From assembly GCA_031002005.1 (NCBI GenBank), contig JARYHS010008074.1, forward strand, positions 268,709,930-268,773,929: a stretch of 64,000 nt of DNA, read 5' to 3'. Position 1 is the stretch's first letter. Each line of letters starts with the position of its first letter. Shown here one piece after another: positions 1 to 11,274 of this stretch. This DNA is from Vandiemenella viatica (Eukaryota; Arthropoda; Insecta; Orthoptera; Morabidae). A program made the translations under genes and the position numbers. A model generated the notes under the pieces. It searched no databases. It worked only from the letters and a program-made list of their open reading frames with translations, and was not told the origin of the DNA.

Positions 1-435
1 TGAAAGGATGGTGCCGACACACGAAGACAAAACATTGAATTTCCGATAGATTCAGCTCTTCAGCAAAAGATAGTTTGTTGAAGAATGAATGTATTCTCAA
101 TACTTGCAGCATTTCATATGTCATTTTCTTGTGTTGATATCATTCTGCTATTATATATGGTAGTGGTGGTGTATTTCTTCATATTAATTTTTATTTCGCT
201 CTATGCAATTATTAATTTCAGATTGAAATCATTAGTACGTGATACATAAACTTCAAGGTATATGATATTGGCTGTGACCGCCTAATGGTAGCGTCAAGGA
301 TATGACTTTTCAAAAGATGGAGTCATCAACCAGAAAAAAACCTACTAACAAAATGTTCTGTAAATTGTCTCTTTTTCAATATGAAAGTATCAGAGGTTTA
401 TATTGCAAAAGATCATCTGAACAATTACTTTAGAG

Positions 436-603
436 CAGTGGTTCCCAATTAGTGGTACGCTTACCTCCAAGGATACGTGAGATTGCTCCCGAGGGTACGT
501 GAGATTCTCTCTTGACTAAGGTATTCAATAAGATAATTGAAAAAAAAAAAAAAAAATTACGCAAACATTACTACCGCCAAAATATATTTTATGACAGTCA
601 AAC

Positions 604-666
<63 letters not shown>

Positions 667-802
667 TACATTTCTGTAATGCTGTGGTTGTGCGAAGCAC
701 TAGACTGGAATGAACGCAGAGGGAAATGTAGCTATAAGGGGGTATGCGAGGTTCAGCTCTTTCTTGAAGTGGTACTCGGAAAAAACTAATTGGGAACCAC
801 TG
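436..802. mobile_element. hAT-type MITE with 8-bp TSD
   Basis: Non-autonomous hAT element. A 17-bp terminal inverted repeat, CAGTGGTTCCCAATTAG, occurs at 436-452 and as its exact reverse complement at 786-802. It is flanked by a perfect 8-bp target duplication CTTTAGAG at 428-435 and 803-810. There is no coding capacity. A long GT microsatellite lies inside. Confidence 0.93.
605..663. repeat. (GT)n microsatellite
   Basis: About 29 uninterrupted GT units inside the hAT MITE. It produces spurious Val-Cys and Thr-His reading frames on the two strands that are not genes. Confidence 0.99.
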
Positions 803-809
803 CTTTAGA

Positions 810-1065
810 GGAATGGCTAATGTGTAAAACACTGTTAAGTATGCAGCTAATGAAACATAAGAAATGTGAAATGGTGAAATCAAGAATACCATTAACATTA
901 ATCAACTGGCTTACCTACAAGCAATAGCAGGCATGTTTGAATACTACTAATCATATGAAAATGTGGCAAAATCATTTTTGCATCAAATCATGGGTATGAT
1001 TCATCAGCCAAATGCATATGTATATGTGGTAGGGCCAATAGGTTCCCTGAATTGGTTAATCAAAA
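810..1065. other. Short unclassified spacer
   Basis: Between the hAT MITE and the mariner relic. Nothing recognised. The first 427 bases of the window are likewise unremarkable. Confidence 0.5.
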
Positions 1066-1069
1066 TTGA

Positions 1070-2110
1070 TTGAATGTATGTATAATATTTTTAACTTATT
1101 TTTCTTCCAAATACTCTCGTCCAGCTTCTACACTCTGATTCTTGTGTTCATACAATTGTTGCAAACACTCCTGAAAGCCTTTTTTGAAAGTTCTTTCAGC
1201 TGGTTCATCACATTTTCAATAACTTCTGATGAATTGGCAAAACATTGTCCCTTTAATATCATTTACAGCTGTAGAAACAGCCAAAAATCCGTTGGTGCAA
1301 GATCAGGAGAATATAGAGTTTTTTTTAGACTGGTAACACTGTTATTGTTTCACTATTACTGATCGATGTGATGGGGCATTGTCTTACAACTAAAACCAAT
1401 CATTACCTACCCATTGCTCAGTTTTTTTTTGACAATTTGCATCTAATAACAGTTTTAAGATGTGTGCAATTCAGGAATGAATACATAATGAACCAAGCCC
1501 CGGTTATCAAAAAACATCTCTAACATTAACCTAGCTTCTGTCCAAGGTAATTTTATTTTGTTTCGTCATGCTTTTGACTTCCATTCAGAAGACTGCTGTT
1601 TCTTGTGAGGGTCATAAAGAAAGCACCAAGTCTCATCGCCTGTTACAATTTTGCACAGGAAGCTGTCATCTACATCAGCCATTTCAATCAAGTCCCTGCA
1701 CTTTATCACATTCATTTCTCCTACATTCTTTCACTCTCATTTCTTTTTGTTCACGGGATAACATTTCAGAACCATGTGCAACCAAACATGATGCATATTC
1801 AAATCATTATTAAGAATACTGTGAACACTGCCAAGTGAAATACCAACTTTGGAGGCAGTAATATTGATGGTTGTTTGCTTGTTCAACGTGCTCAACATTC
1901 TCATCTGGCGTGGAAGTTGAAGGCTGCCAGTCTGAACGTTGTCTTCAAATTGTTATGTGACCATCACAAAAATCCATGTGCCACTCATAAACTGCCGTTT
2001 TCTTCATTATGTAGTTTCTGTATGCTTTTCTCAGCATTTCAAGTGACTTTGAGTTTGATTTCTCCAGCAACATACAGAATTTGATATTGCCATGCTGCTC
2101 TAAAGACGAC
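1070..2110 (-). pseudogene. mariner transposase relic
   Basis: Broken mariner-family transposase read on the minus strand. Going 5' to 3', fragments of the N-terminal helix-turn-helix are visible near 2,105-1,960 (IKFC, LEMLRKAYRNYIM, VYEWH). The first catalytic region is near 1,670-1,600 (KIVTGDETWCF followed by LYDPHKKQQSSEW), then DNAPSHRSVIVKQ near 1,370, and the C-terminal YSPDLAPTDFWLF near 1,310. Stops and frameshifts interrupt all of these, so it cannot make an active enzyme. I could not define the terminal inverted repeats. The order and motifs fit a D,D34D mariner. Confidence 0.85.
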
Positions 2111-2670
2111 ATTTCACAATCCAACGAAAGAAAGAAAGTGCATCTAAAATATCATGCACCATATGCACAAAACCAACTACAACTGCCTGCTGCATGGCAC
2201 AGCACCTTCCTCAGTATTGTTGCCAACCTCCCAAACAAAAATTTCACTTCTGGCAAACAACTGCTTCACTGTACACAATACCAGGAACTTTTTGATCCTA
2301 CCTCGTATAAGATACTGAACACTTCATTCTTATAAGTAATACTGTAACAGAATATCAACAGTGGATAAACCACCTAATATATATGGCATGAGGACTCTCC
2401 AAAGGTGTAAAAGACATTCCTATGGAGAATTAAAGTGATCATTTCTCTTTGAAAGGAACAGAAAATCAGCAGGCTCAGACATTCTGAACACTGAATTGTT
2501 TATTTGGGGAGGGGTGGAATGATAGAGCTGTTGTCAAATACAGATTTCTCTGGCTGATTGATAGGGAAGAAAAGACAGTGTTATCTGAATTGAAAAGGGA
2601 AAAGGTCACTGAAGAATTTGTTATTGCTGTATAGGTATTAACATTTTGAATGCTGTGTACCAAATATAAA
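2111..2670. other. Unclassified spacer
   Basis: Between the mariner relic and the Harbinger element. A minus frame (2,753-2,475) overlaps the Harbinger end and has no domain. Confidence 0.45.
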
Positions 2671-2869
2671 GGCCTGGGCACACAGAACGCGACAAGCGAC
2701 AGCGGCAAGTGGTCGTTCTCTCGTCGCGGCGATACGCGATTTTGGTACGTCACACAGGACGCGACAACTCCATAGCGACAAATGCCAGTGAGACCCTCTC
2801 TCGCGAAGAAATCTGTACTTCTCTATTTCTTTCTTAATAAGTTTTCTTGGGCTAGGAAATTCTTAAAAC

Positions 2870-3097
2870 ATGTCAAGTGATGAGGGGACTCTACTTATTT
2901 TGTTCGCACTAAAAATGGTCTGGGTTCCTGACATCAATCAGAAGAGAGAATGCCTTGGTGAATACCACCGCCTTTGCCGGGGACTGGTATCACAAGAAGA
3001 TAGATTTTATACATATTTTCGTATGTCTCGAGAATGCTTCGAGAAAATACACAATCTGTTAAAATCAACTATTGCACCACGAACTGGAGAAAAGTAA
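2870..3097 (+). pseudogene. Harbinger-type transposase N-terminal fragment
   Basis: A 75-residue frame starting MSSDEG. It contains EDRFYTYFRMSRECFEKIHNLL, split here as EDRFYTYFRMS and ECFEKIHNLL, which resembles the N-terminal segment of insect PIF/Harbinger (HARBI1-like) transposases: a patch before the F-x-x-L helix and then the DDE domain. It ends at a stop after 75 codons, while the family is usually 350-450 residues, so the DDE nuclease domain is missing. It lies about 200 bp inside the left inverted repeat of the element. Confidence 0.6.
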
Positions 3098-3200
3098 TTG
3101 GTACAATAGAAAGATTAGCCATTTGTATGACAGTATGAGGTATGTTCTGTTCATTTAATATATATTCTTAAAAACAAAACAAAAACGACACTGCCAAAAC

Positions 3201-3451
3201 CAGGGCCGGTGCTAGGGGGTTAAGCAAGGCAAAAGTATCCCGGGCCTGTGCCCCCGAAGGGGGCTCCTCTGCCAGAGTGTCTAATTAAATAAAAATAAAA
3301 CTTTAAAAATCTTGCTTAAAAAGGTGTAATTTGATTTTTTTGCCTTAAAATTTAAAAGTTTTTAAAAGTTTAATATAAATAATTTTGTTGGGGGGGGGGA
3401 GGAGGGGGGGCTAAGAATCCTTACCCGGGGCCCGAAAATCTTAGTGCCCTG
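3201..3451. mobile_element. hAT MITE nested in the Harbinger remnant
   Basis: The ends are CAGGGCCGGTGCTAGG at the left and TTAGTGCCCTG at the right (inverted). It is flanked by GCCAAAAC (3193-3200) and GCCAAAGC (3452-3459), an 8-bp duplication with one change. It has a GC-rich end and a G-run inside, and no coding capacity. Confidence 0.82.
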
Positions 3452-4047
3452 GCCAAAGCCCCTGACCTCTAAGTGATTTTCAATCTTATCACTTCCCAGC
3501 TCTTCCCCCCTGCAGGCAGCTGTGTCATTTGCGTGGAGGTCAATATTAAGAAATACTCTTAAAACCAGGAGTTTCGTCACAAAGTGAAATATTCACAATA
3601 AAATATACAATTTATTATTGACAATGTATTTCACAATAAAAAGATAGGCTCAAATACAAGTATTATTAATTTTAAATAATTACAGTGTAAACAAACAAAC
3701 ATAAAGTGAGAAACTAAGAAGAAAAAATACAATTCTCAATGCGAAAAATTATTTTTTATGAGCTGGAAATCTTTTCATATATCTCTTAGTACACCTGAAG
3801 TAGAGTGGCCGTCGGATGCGGTGGAAATCAATTTTTCTTCATCGGCCATGTCGCTCTGTCGCGCGACAATTCTGTGATTTTGTGCAACTGTGTCGCTCGT
3901 CGCCGCGACAAAGGCGGCGGCCCGGCGACGGATCGCTTTGTGTGTGACCGTCCCGATTCAAAACTGTGAATTACAACAATAGCGACGTCGCGCCGCGACA
4001 CAATATCGCGTGTCGTTGTCGCTTGTCGCGTTCTGTGTGGCCGGGCC

Positions 4048-4994
4048 TTTAAATAACAATGAATTGCTTTAAGTCTATAGCTGATTCTGTTTTAATTGAA
4101 TAAAAACTGGTTTTTGGAAGACCATGGAAGACCATATATAGATAATCTACCACAAAATGGAAAAATGAAGTGTTTTTAATTTAGAGACACATTTAATATT
4201 CTTAGGTTTGACAAAAATGTTTGCCTCCATTGACAGAAAATTGGTGATTTTCCTTTCAACAGGCATTGCAGGTAATACAGTATCTCTGTAGAGTATTTAT
4301 ACACAGGAAATAAATTTCTAGAGAAATTTTGTATTAATAAAGGGATAAAACAAGTGTGTAGTTTGTCACCAACATTCTTTAATATTTTCGTGGACAATTG
4401 AGGAAAATGGAAAGAAATATCTGATTTCAGAATGAAATTAGTTATAACTCAACTCTTAATATACTGCTCTCTGGAAATGATCAAATGATTCCAAAGGACA
4501 CTGAATACAAATTCCAGCATTTTGTGTACCTGTTTCATAAAGTGACTATATAGTCTAATTTTTGCACACAAAGGAAAGATTGTGACATTTATAGGAAAAT
4601 GATTCACCCAAGATAGAAGATAAATTTTTTAAGAAAGTGAAACAGTACACACTGGATGGAGTACTTAGTTACTGTGGTGTGCTCATTCAGTTTTGTGACT
4701 GTGTTGCACTTTGTAATTCCTGTGAAAACTTGCCTCAGTTGCATAGGATTTTGTTGACATCTGAGGTAGTTGTTGTGTTATGTATGGATCTCAGTAAGTA
4801 TTGGATTTGGGTCTGCAGATATCCTGTCAGTTACACGTTTGTATCAAAGGTGGACAGCTATAGCTGTTCCTCTACCTACTCATTCACTGACAGATGTGTT
4901 GCATGGCCACTGCATTTCCTTCTGTGTGTACTAGTTAGAGATCAATTGTCATTTTAACAAGAACATCCAGGTAGAAAATGCTCTTTTTCTATAG
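4048..4994. other. Unclassified AT-rich stretch
   Basis: No conserved reading frame or repeat structure recognised between the Harbinger remnant and the next hAT element. The short open frames are not supported by codon pattern or similarity. Confidence 0.5.
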
Positions 4995-5216
4995 CATAGG
5001 TGCCAACTCAATTTTGCAGAGGGCTGTATATGAAATTTAGAATGTCTAGGTGAGCCAGATTCAAATAAAAAAATGTACTGAATTATTATAATCGAGTGAA
5101 GTCTAAAAGCTCTAAAAAACATTTTTCTTCTTTCTGTGTCACGTTGTGATTGCGGGCCGTATTGATAGGGCCCGGGGGCCGGATGCGGCCCACGGGCTGT
5201 ATCTTTGACATCACTG
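4995..5216. mobile_element. hAT-type MITE, 222 bp
   Basis: Degenerate ends CATAGGTGCCAACTC (left) and the inverse of CAGTGATGTCAAAGA (right), flanked by TTCTATAG (4987-4994) and CTCTATAG (5217-5224), a 7/8 target duplication. The internal GGGCCGGATGCGGCCCACGG block resembles the GC-rich subterminal region seen in many hAT MITEs. Confidence 0.75.
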
Positions 5217-5240
5217 CTCTATAGCATCTATGCTCTGTAG

Positions 5241-5866
5241 AAGGGTTTCTCAAAGTGGGGTACGCGAACCCCTTGGGGTTCACCAGTTGATCGTAGGGGA
5301 TTTGCGACAAGATTTACGTAATGGCGGACTGGCTGTCTCAAGCGTATAAATGCACATAATGGTGAATATCGCTCATTGTCACCAGGAGTGGAGCTAAAAA
5401 AAGGTCACAATTTTTTGTTAAGGAGGTTTGCCGTTACCTGGAAAATTTTATAGAGGTATTGTTGTATTTTATAAGGTTTTTTTTTTATTTTTATTATGAC
5501 TGTTAGTCGGCAGGAGTACAGCATCATTTTAAAGTCGTTCTGAACTTTCAGTTTAACACATATCAGTTTTATCTTTTCTATTTAAAATTAATAGTAAACT
5601 TTTTACGTCTCGTAATTTATTAAAACATACTTTTTTTACTAAAGGATCCAAATAATACAACAGTCCTTTGCTTTCAGTAACTTTACATCATCAACTCAAA
5701 AACACTAACTAAACTTTTCCTCTCGCTCGCCCGATCTTATTGCTATCTTGTTACCATCTGGTCTCTTAGCTACCGATTTGCCCCAGATTAATTGTCGTTC
5801 TTTTATGTCTTCTCTAAGTAATCTGTTATGCCACAGTATGTGGAGCTAAAAGTTTGAGAAACCCTG
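5241..5866. mobile_element. hAT-type non-autonomous element, 626 bp
   Basis: Inverted ends AAGGGTTTCTCAAA (left) and CAGGGTTTCTCAAA (right, inverted), flanked by CTCTGTAG (5233-5240) and CTCTGTAA (5867-5874). It begins 24 bp after the previous hAT element. No transposase remnant is visible. Confidence 0.85.
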
Positions 5867-6864
5867 CTCTGTAACATAGAATTGAGGCTGTTTGGCTCTA
5901 GCAAACTTTCAATATTTTTTCAGCCTTGAATCTTGACTCTTGAATGTATAGTAGAGAAGAGTGAGACCACATTGAAGCTAAGGGGAAATACATCTTCTTT
6001 GGCCAATTGTGAGCACCACTTGGTTCGCATCTACAGTATTGTGGCATACATGTCTTACTTTGAACTAACATATTGCAGGTATATATTTCAGGGATTCAGA
6101 CTGCTTAGTTGATGAACTAAAAGATATAAAAGACATTGTAACGTAGTTAGAGTTATAGGCAATTGAAAAAGAGAAGGGAGAATGGTTGCTAACGTTTTGG
6201 GTAGGTTATCCAAAGTGATACTGCCCACAAAAGATAACAATGTCAGGTGTAGAAAAGATGGTAACAATCACATTGGTAGTAGTTTCGATGTTGTATGAAT
6301 TTCCTAAAGAGAGTTATGCGCAATCATAGAATTGGAACAAAGGATCTTTGTAGCGGGGGTGACACAACAACGAACAGAGTTATATAGGTATGAAAGAATG
6401 GTAGTCAGAAATTAATATACAGGGATGAAAGTAATGGATCTTGGATTAGAAGTCCAAAATATGGTCTCAAACAGAATTAAGAAGAAATATGATGAGTTTG
6501 ACATTAGATGAAAGATCTTCTTTTGAAAATAAGATGACAGTAGTTTGAGATTGTTGGATTGAATGGAAGTATTTGAAGAGTAATTACAAAGTGAAAGTTA
6601 TCAATGCATCAGGGTGAAGGAGACCGTCTAGAACGGGTAGAACTGTTCATGAAAAAAGCCTAGAAAAGATAAAACTAAAATAGGCAAAATTTCTGGGAGG
6701 CACCCTATTTTTATAAAACACAACTTTTTAAAGTAAGTTTGATGTAAGTTTCAATCAAAACAAAACATTCTTAATTTAAGATATTTAATTTCAAAGTATT
6801 TAATCTGAATTTAACCATGGCAGCCAAAGAGAAGTTAAAACTTGGAGAGAGAATATCTTTTTCA
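5867..6864. other. Unclassified stretch, possible LINE relic
   Basis: A purine-rich block at about 6,100-6,680 has the look of a decayed + strand coding sequence (AAG/GAA rich), but no domain could be named. Nothing else recognised. Confidence 0.35.
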
Positions 6865-6868
6865 TTAA

Positions 6869-8672
6869 CCCTTTGACTGCTGTTGACGTGTATACACGTC
6901 ATGCTGCCTGCTGGCCCCGAGTGCTAATGACGAGTTTAGACGCAGCTGCCGGTTTTCCCCTGAGTGCTGTTGACAAGTTAAGCCGCACCTGCCTGCCGCT
7001 ACCTGAGTGCTGATGATGAATATAGACGCGCCGCTACCCGAGTCATACAGCGGACTTCACAACCCATTTCTCAATACCCTTTTGCAATTCAGGTCGCTAG
7101 CTTATCGTCCGAATATTTGTCTGTAGGAAGCCTAGGCATTGCTCTACAGTTCACTATTCAACAGAAATTACATCAGTCTTCTTTGTGTCCTGTATTTTAT
7201 GAAGAAAATGGCAAGACGTGATGGGTGCATTGAGGAAGAAATCATGGTGATTCTTACGAGGAGTGACACTGAGGATGAACTACTTGATTTTGATGGAAGT
7301 AATAGCTTTTCTACAGAATCGGAAGGCTGTAGTCATAAACCATACTCATCAGCAGGGGTGACAATGCAGTCTCATGTTTCAACAGGAGATGTTAGTTGTT
7401 CTGAATTTGAAGAATCAGAAAGTGATAGGGAAACTCTTACGAAGAAATTGCGTCTTAGTGATAAATCTGACTGGAAATAAAATGATTTTCGTCCAGTTAG
7501 TCACACATTTGATGTTACGCTGTCGGGACATGTGTGTCAAATAGGGAATGTGCCAAATATTCTGTCAGTTTTCATGTTATTTTTTTACAGAAGAACTGAT
7601 GAAATATATAGCTGATGAAAAGAATCGGTTTTATATAACCACTATGGAGAATATCCCAGAATCGGTGCATTCTTGAATATCAAAGTGGAAAGATACTGAA
7701 TATGATGAGAATTTTTTTGTTTCATAGCTATTTGTCTTCTGATGCATCGCGTGTAAAAAATTGAAAATTAGCTAATATTGGACCAGAGATGTTCTTCTAA
7801 ATACCGCAATTCTTGCTGAACTTATGTCCAGATACCACTTTTTGTTACTCTGGTGAGGTTTCGTGAGATTCTCCGAACCCCCCCTCCACCCTCCCCGCCC
7901 TATTTCAACTTGCGTAACAATGGACAGACATCTCATAGCTTTGAAATGTTGAAAAATCTGTTGAGTACTTATGTGGAACAAATTTAATCAAAAAAACAAA
8001 ATTATGTATAATCGGGTAGGTACTAAGCGCCACAAACATTCAATCAACATCGAGATATTTTGGGAATCTACATCTACAAAGATACTCCGCAAGCCAAATT
8101 TCGGTGTGTGGGGGAGGATGCTTGTGCAATTATCATTTTCAGGTGTCTTTTTATATTCGTGAATAGCACGAGGAAAAATCGGATGCCTTTAACTCTCTGT
8201 ATAAGTTTGAATATCTCTAATTTAACAGTCGTGGTCTGAACGTGGTATGTAAGTGTGGAAATACGCTCTTTAAAATTCAACAATAACACTCTGATACAGT
8301 AAGGAACCTATAGAAAATTGCAGTTGTTATAAACGGGTATGCAGGAAAGAACAGTAAACTATTAAGGTAAATTTAAGAATCACGATGCTTTCAACATAAG
8401 CTATGAAAATCTAGTAAAAACTACAAGCAAGATATAATTATTAGTGACGAATAATTGGGTTACTGATTGTTTGATTCTGCAGTAATTTATTTGCAGAGAA
8501 ACTATGTAGTGCGAGTATTTATTGTGTATCAGTCATGATAGGTTACGCCAGGAATATTCAGCACTGGGCTGTTAGGACAGCGCGGGCCGCTCCGTCCCCA
8601 GGAATAATCACTTAGCACAGGTAGCCGGCCTCAGCGCGGCAGGTAGACGATCCGCTGTCAGCAGTCAAAGGT
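6869..8672 (+). mobile_element. piggyBac-like element, decayed
   Basis: The ends are CCCTTTGACTGCTG (left) and the inverse ACCTTTGACTGCTG (right), each abutting the obligate TTAA target (6865-6868 and 8673-8676). Subterminal blocks repeat a GAGTGCT.ATGAC-type unit (6,920-7,030). The transposase frame is broken by many stops. Later fragments on the + strand include LMSRYHFLLLW near 7,820, resembling the conserved I-M-S-R-x-R-F segment of piggyBac transposases. Confidence 0.88.
7199..7480 (+). pseudogene. piggyBac transposase N-terminal fragment
   Basis: A 94-codon open frame starting MKKMARRDG, acidic and Ser-rich (SDTEDELLDFDGS), as is usual for the disordered N-terminus of piggyBac (PGBD4-like) transposases. 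It ends at a stop, and the homologous reading continues in other frames with stops to about 7,960, so the DDD catalytic domain is not encoded intact. It is placed centrally in an element with TTAA borders, which supports the assignment more than the sequence itself does. Confidence 0.65.
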
Positions 8673-8951
8673 TTAAAGGCTTTTAGAGGGGAGCAAGATA
8701 CACTAAACTAATCATCAAAGTATGTAGGATTTCCAGATGTTAGAACAAATACACTAGAACAAATAGTTTGGACAGTAGATCTAGAAAATAGGTTTTTCAG
8801 ACTTCTGAAATTAATAACGACAAAATGAAAGCAGATGTGAGAAGATTATAAGAATACAAGTATAAAGTGCTTAGAATGAAAAGTTATACATTATTACAAT
8901 AGTTTCATGCAAAACGGAAAAACTTCGTGGGAAACCTTGAAATCCTAAGCC

Positions 8952-8983
<32 letters not shown>

Positions 8984-8991
8984 GGGGGGGG
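8952..8991. repeat. (AG)n microsatellite with G-run
   Basis: About 13 AG units at 8952-8978, followed by an A-run and ten G bases (8982-8991). Confidence 0.97.
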
Positions 8992-10093
8992 TTTAGAAAC
9001 AATGACACAGTGGAAAATTCCATGATATGCAGCGTCCCTACAGGTGAGGCTAAATAAGAGACTGGAGACCTGACCCTCAGTCACTTTTTAGTTTCAGCCA
9101 GTAAGAGGGTGAACGCGTGAAGGGCGGGTGGGCTTGATAGTAAATATAAGTGTCAGAGCGGTAGGATAATCAGTAGTAGCTTTCTACTACAGTTTTAATT
9201 TTGAAATGGATCATCAACAAACGAACTTATTTCCTGAATTTAATTTGTCAGCTAGGAAAAGTTCATATGGGGTAGGATCTTTCAAGTGAAATTAATTTTT
9301 GTTGTGATTGAATGGAGTGTGGAAAATTCTCATGGCATTAATCTGCAATTTTTGGAATCAAGTCTCTCTGTTGCCAGAATAATGATGCTTGAAAACTTTG
9401 AACAGTAAAATAGTGAACTTTAAAATCTGTGTTTTGGACAATCATTTTATATTACCCCTCATTAGATGATCCTACTGTAAAATCATTGGGGATAGCGGCT
9501 GGTCTAATTAAATTAAATATTAAAGAGAAAACAAATAAGGAGGAAAGAGCGATTAGGTTTCCCAGTCCAAGATGTTACTTGACGTGGTGTGACTAAATGC
9601 CAACAACATATTACTACCTGACAGCATCCCCAGGAAACTATCTAGTTAGCTTTCATGGTGTCACTCTCTTCATGAATATATCTGTGACAGAATCCTTTGA
9701 CCTTTGTACATGGTATAAAAAAGGATTTTTCCACATGTCATTACCAGCCAATACTGTTACCATTCTCCTGCTAGTTCTTCATACAGCCAAGCACGATTTG
9801 TTTTTAACAAATAAAATATTTGGCTCTGGCTTGTTGAATCTTGTTGCAATTTCTTCATGAAGTAGTATATTTAGTTGTTCCTTATTTCTAGTGGGAAGAG
9901 CGCTTATACTCACACTTTTATGACAGTCGTAATAATGGAAGAAAAGATCTAAAAAGGTTTTTTAGAGCATTTAAATGGCCTCAACCACAACATTTAGATT
10001 ACCTTGTAAAAAACAACTTTCCATTTTTGTTATTATTTGTGTTTAACAATTCTGCATCACCTTATTATGTCAGATATGTTTTAAATTTTACAG
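8992..10093. other. Unclassified stretch before first visible exon
   Basis: No element ends identified. A frame 9892-10093 is open and continuous with the exon reading frame but is not recognisable as TRAPPC9. Confidence 0.4.
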
Positions 10094-10338
10094 GCAAATA
10101 TGATGGCCAGCAGGAATTAAATGAACTTTGCAGAATACACGAATCGCTAAAAGTGAAGTACTCATCTACAATTTTTGACTCCCGCAGCATCTTGCTTGGA
10201 TTGCCTGCATCTACTAGTTATTCAGCTGAAAACTATGGCAGCAGTGGAAATGAATCAAGCCTCCGTACACCTTCAAATTTCAAAACAAGAGCCCTTTTTT
10301 ATCGTGATAGTGACTCATGTGAAGGTATTGAAACCCAG
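10094..10338 (+). CDS. TRAPPC9: TRAPPC9 internal exon (first visible)
   Basis: Internal coding exon of trafficking protein particle complex subunit 9, a TRAPPII subunit acting in Golgi and endosomal vesicle tethering and Rab activation. The acceptor ends ttttacag and the donor is CAG|gtaatg. The first two bases complete a split codon (probably Gly), followed by 81 codons ending in phase 0. Visible residues include KYDGQQELNELCRIHESLK and the FDSR segment, which match the family region just after the N-terminal strand. The end reads TPSNFKTRALFYRDSDSC. The reading frame is open upstream to an AG at 9891, but the extra residues (9892-10093) do not resemble the family, so I place the start at 10094. 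The preceding N-terminal exon was not found in the window. Identification is from memory of the family, not from a search. Confidence 0.85.
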
Positions 10339-10404
10339 GTAATGATTTGTGGGGGAACAAATTTTATTTTTTTAAATTATTTCAGTTTCACTTATATGTA
10401 TAAT

Positions 10405-10560
10405 TAAAAATATATTAGGATAGGGAAAATAATCCATCACTTACTGTATATAAAGGCAGGAGGGTCAAATGAACACAAAATAGGAATACACTTTACAATA
10501 TTTAGTTAATAACCTTGCTCATGTAGGAGGCTAGAGGGTAGGGGAAGGAGGAGGGAAAGA
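10405..10560 (-). repeat. Penelope-type terminal repeat relic (minus)
   Basis: Shares with other copies the border AGGATAGGGAAAATAA, the TTACTGTATATAAAGGCAGGAGG stretch (here in two parts, TTACTGTATA and AAAGGCAGGAGG) and, on the minus strand, a core ATGAGCA-AGGTTATTAACT-AAA near 10,500-10,530. Confidence 0.6.
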
Positions 10561-10709
10561 GAAGTTGACCAATGATAATTGTAAGAAAGAATAATATATG
10601 TGATGACCAATCAAGATAAAATATTTTTTTCCCCTCTAGAAATATTTAGTTTGGTTGTCGTAGAGCTTATTATTTCCTGGTAAACTTTCTCACCAGTGCA
10701 ACCCACCCT

Positions 10710-10830
10710 TCATGTTTGGTTCATTCATGTGGCTGGATTTGTACACATATTTCCTCTTGCCTCATACAAGAATAATGTTATTATTTGAAATATTGTGAAG
10801 TGAAACATTTGCTCAGGAAGCAAAGGTGTT
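10710..10830 (+). repeat. Penelope-type terminal repeat relic (plus)
   Basis: Contains TTCATTCATGTGGCTGG, as in the 47.3 kb copy, then a hammerhead-like core AAGAATA-ATGTTATTATT-TGAAA followed by TATTGTG at about 10,768-10,800. Its orientation is opposite to the 10,405-10,560 copy, repeating the inverted arrangement seen at 45.4/47.5 kb. Confidence 0.6.
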
Positions 10831-10849
10831 TTATAGGTCATGGTTGTCC

Positions 10850-11270
10850 AGTTGTGAGTGGAAGTATGTAAGGCAATGTGTGGTGTGTTTAAAGAATTCC
10901 AAGTTAGGAATTTATTCGAAGATCTGATTACTAATCCAAAAAAGTATTGGTCGAATGTCAAAGTAATAAGAGGCTCTCGTAAGGTTATGCCATCTCTGAT
11001 TATGGAAAATTATCAGAAACTAGCATAGAGAAAGCAGAAAGTTTGAATAATATACTTAAAAAATCTTTCACAACAGAAAACTCTGAGGAGATTCTGATAT
11101 TTAACAATCATACCAACAAAATTATGAAAGATCTCTTTCTTGATGTCGAGAGAATAACTAAACTGCTCATGAATGTAAAAACCAATAAGGCTTCTGAACC
11201 AGACCGTATTCCTACAAGATTCTACGCTATGTAAGCAAAGGAAATTGCACCGTATTTGATGAAATTAAAA
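10850..11270 (+). pseudogene. CR1/L2-like LINE reverse transcriptase relic, 5' part
   Basis: Decayed + strand LINE frame. A linker resembling DLITNPKKYWSNVK is near 10,930, LNNILKKSFT near 11,045, and the RT opening motif LLMNVKTNKASEPDRIP near 11,160-11,205, comparable with the L-K-x-N-K-A-S-G-P-D-G-I-P block of jockey/CR1/L2 RTs. It stops at about 11,270, where an oppositely oriented LINE begins. The same reading resumes at 15,175, so one LINE was split by insertion of another. Confidence 0.8.
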
Positions 11271-11274
11271 GTGC

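Larger units (their letters stand above)
2671..4047 (+). mobile_element. PIF/Harbinger-like element, internally deleted
   Basis: Long terminal inverted repeats: the left end has GGCCTGGGCACACAGAACGC with GACAAGCGACA following, and the right end carries the same sequence inverted (2671-2701 against about 4017-4047, with a few differences). The subterminal parts are rich in CGCGAC/GTCGCG. One short reading frame resembles the N-terminus of a Harbinger transposase, and the catalytic part is absent. A hAT MITE is nested at 3201-3451. I could not settle the 3-bp target duplication. Confidence 0.8.

Noticed and set aside
557..898. 113-codon minus frame and 60-codon plus frame over the GT repeat
   Set aside because: Products of the microsatellite inside a MITE (poly Thr-His and Val-Cys), not genes.
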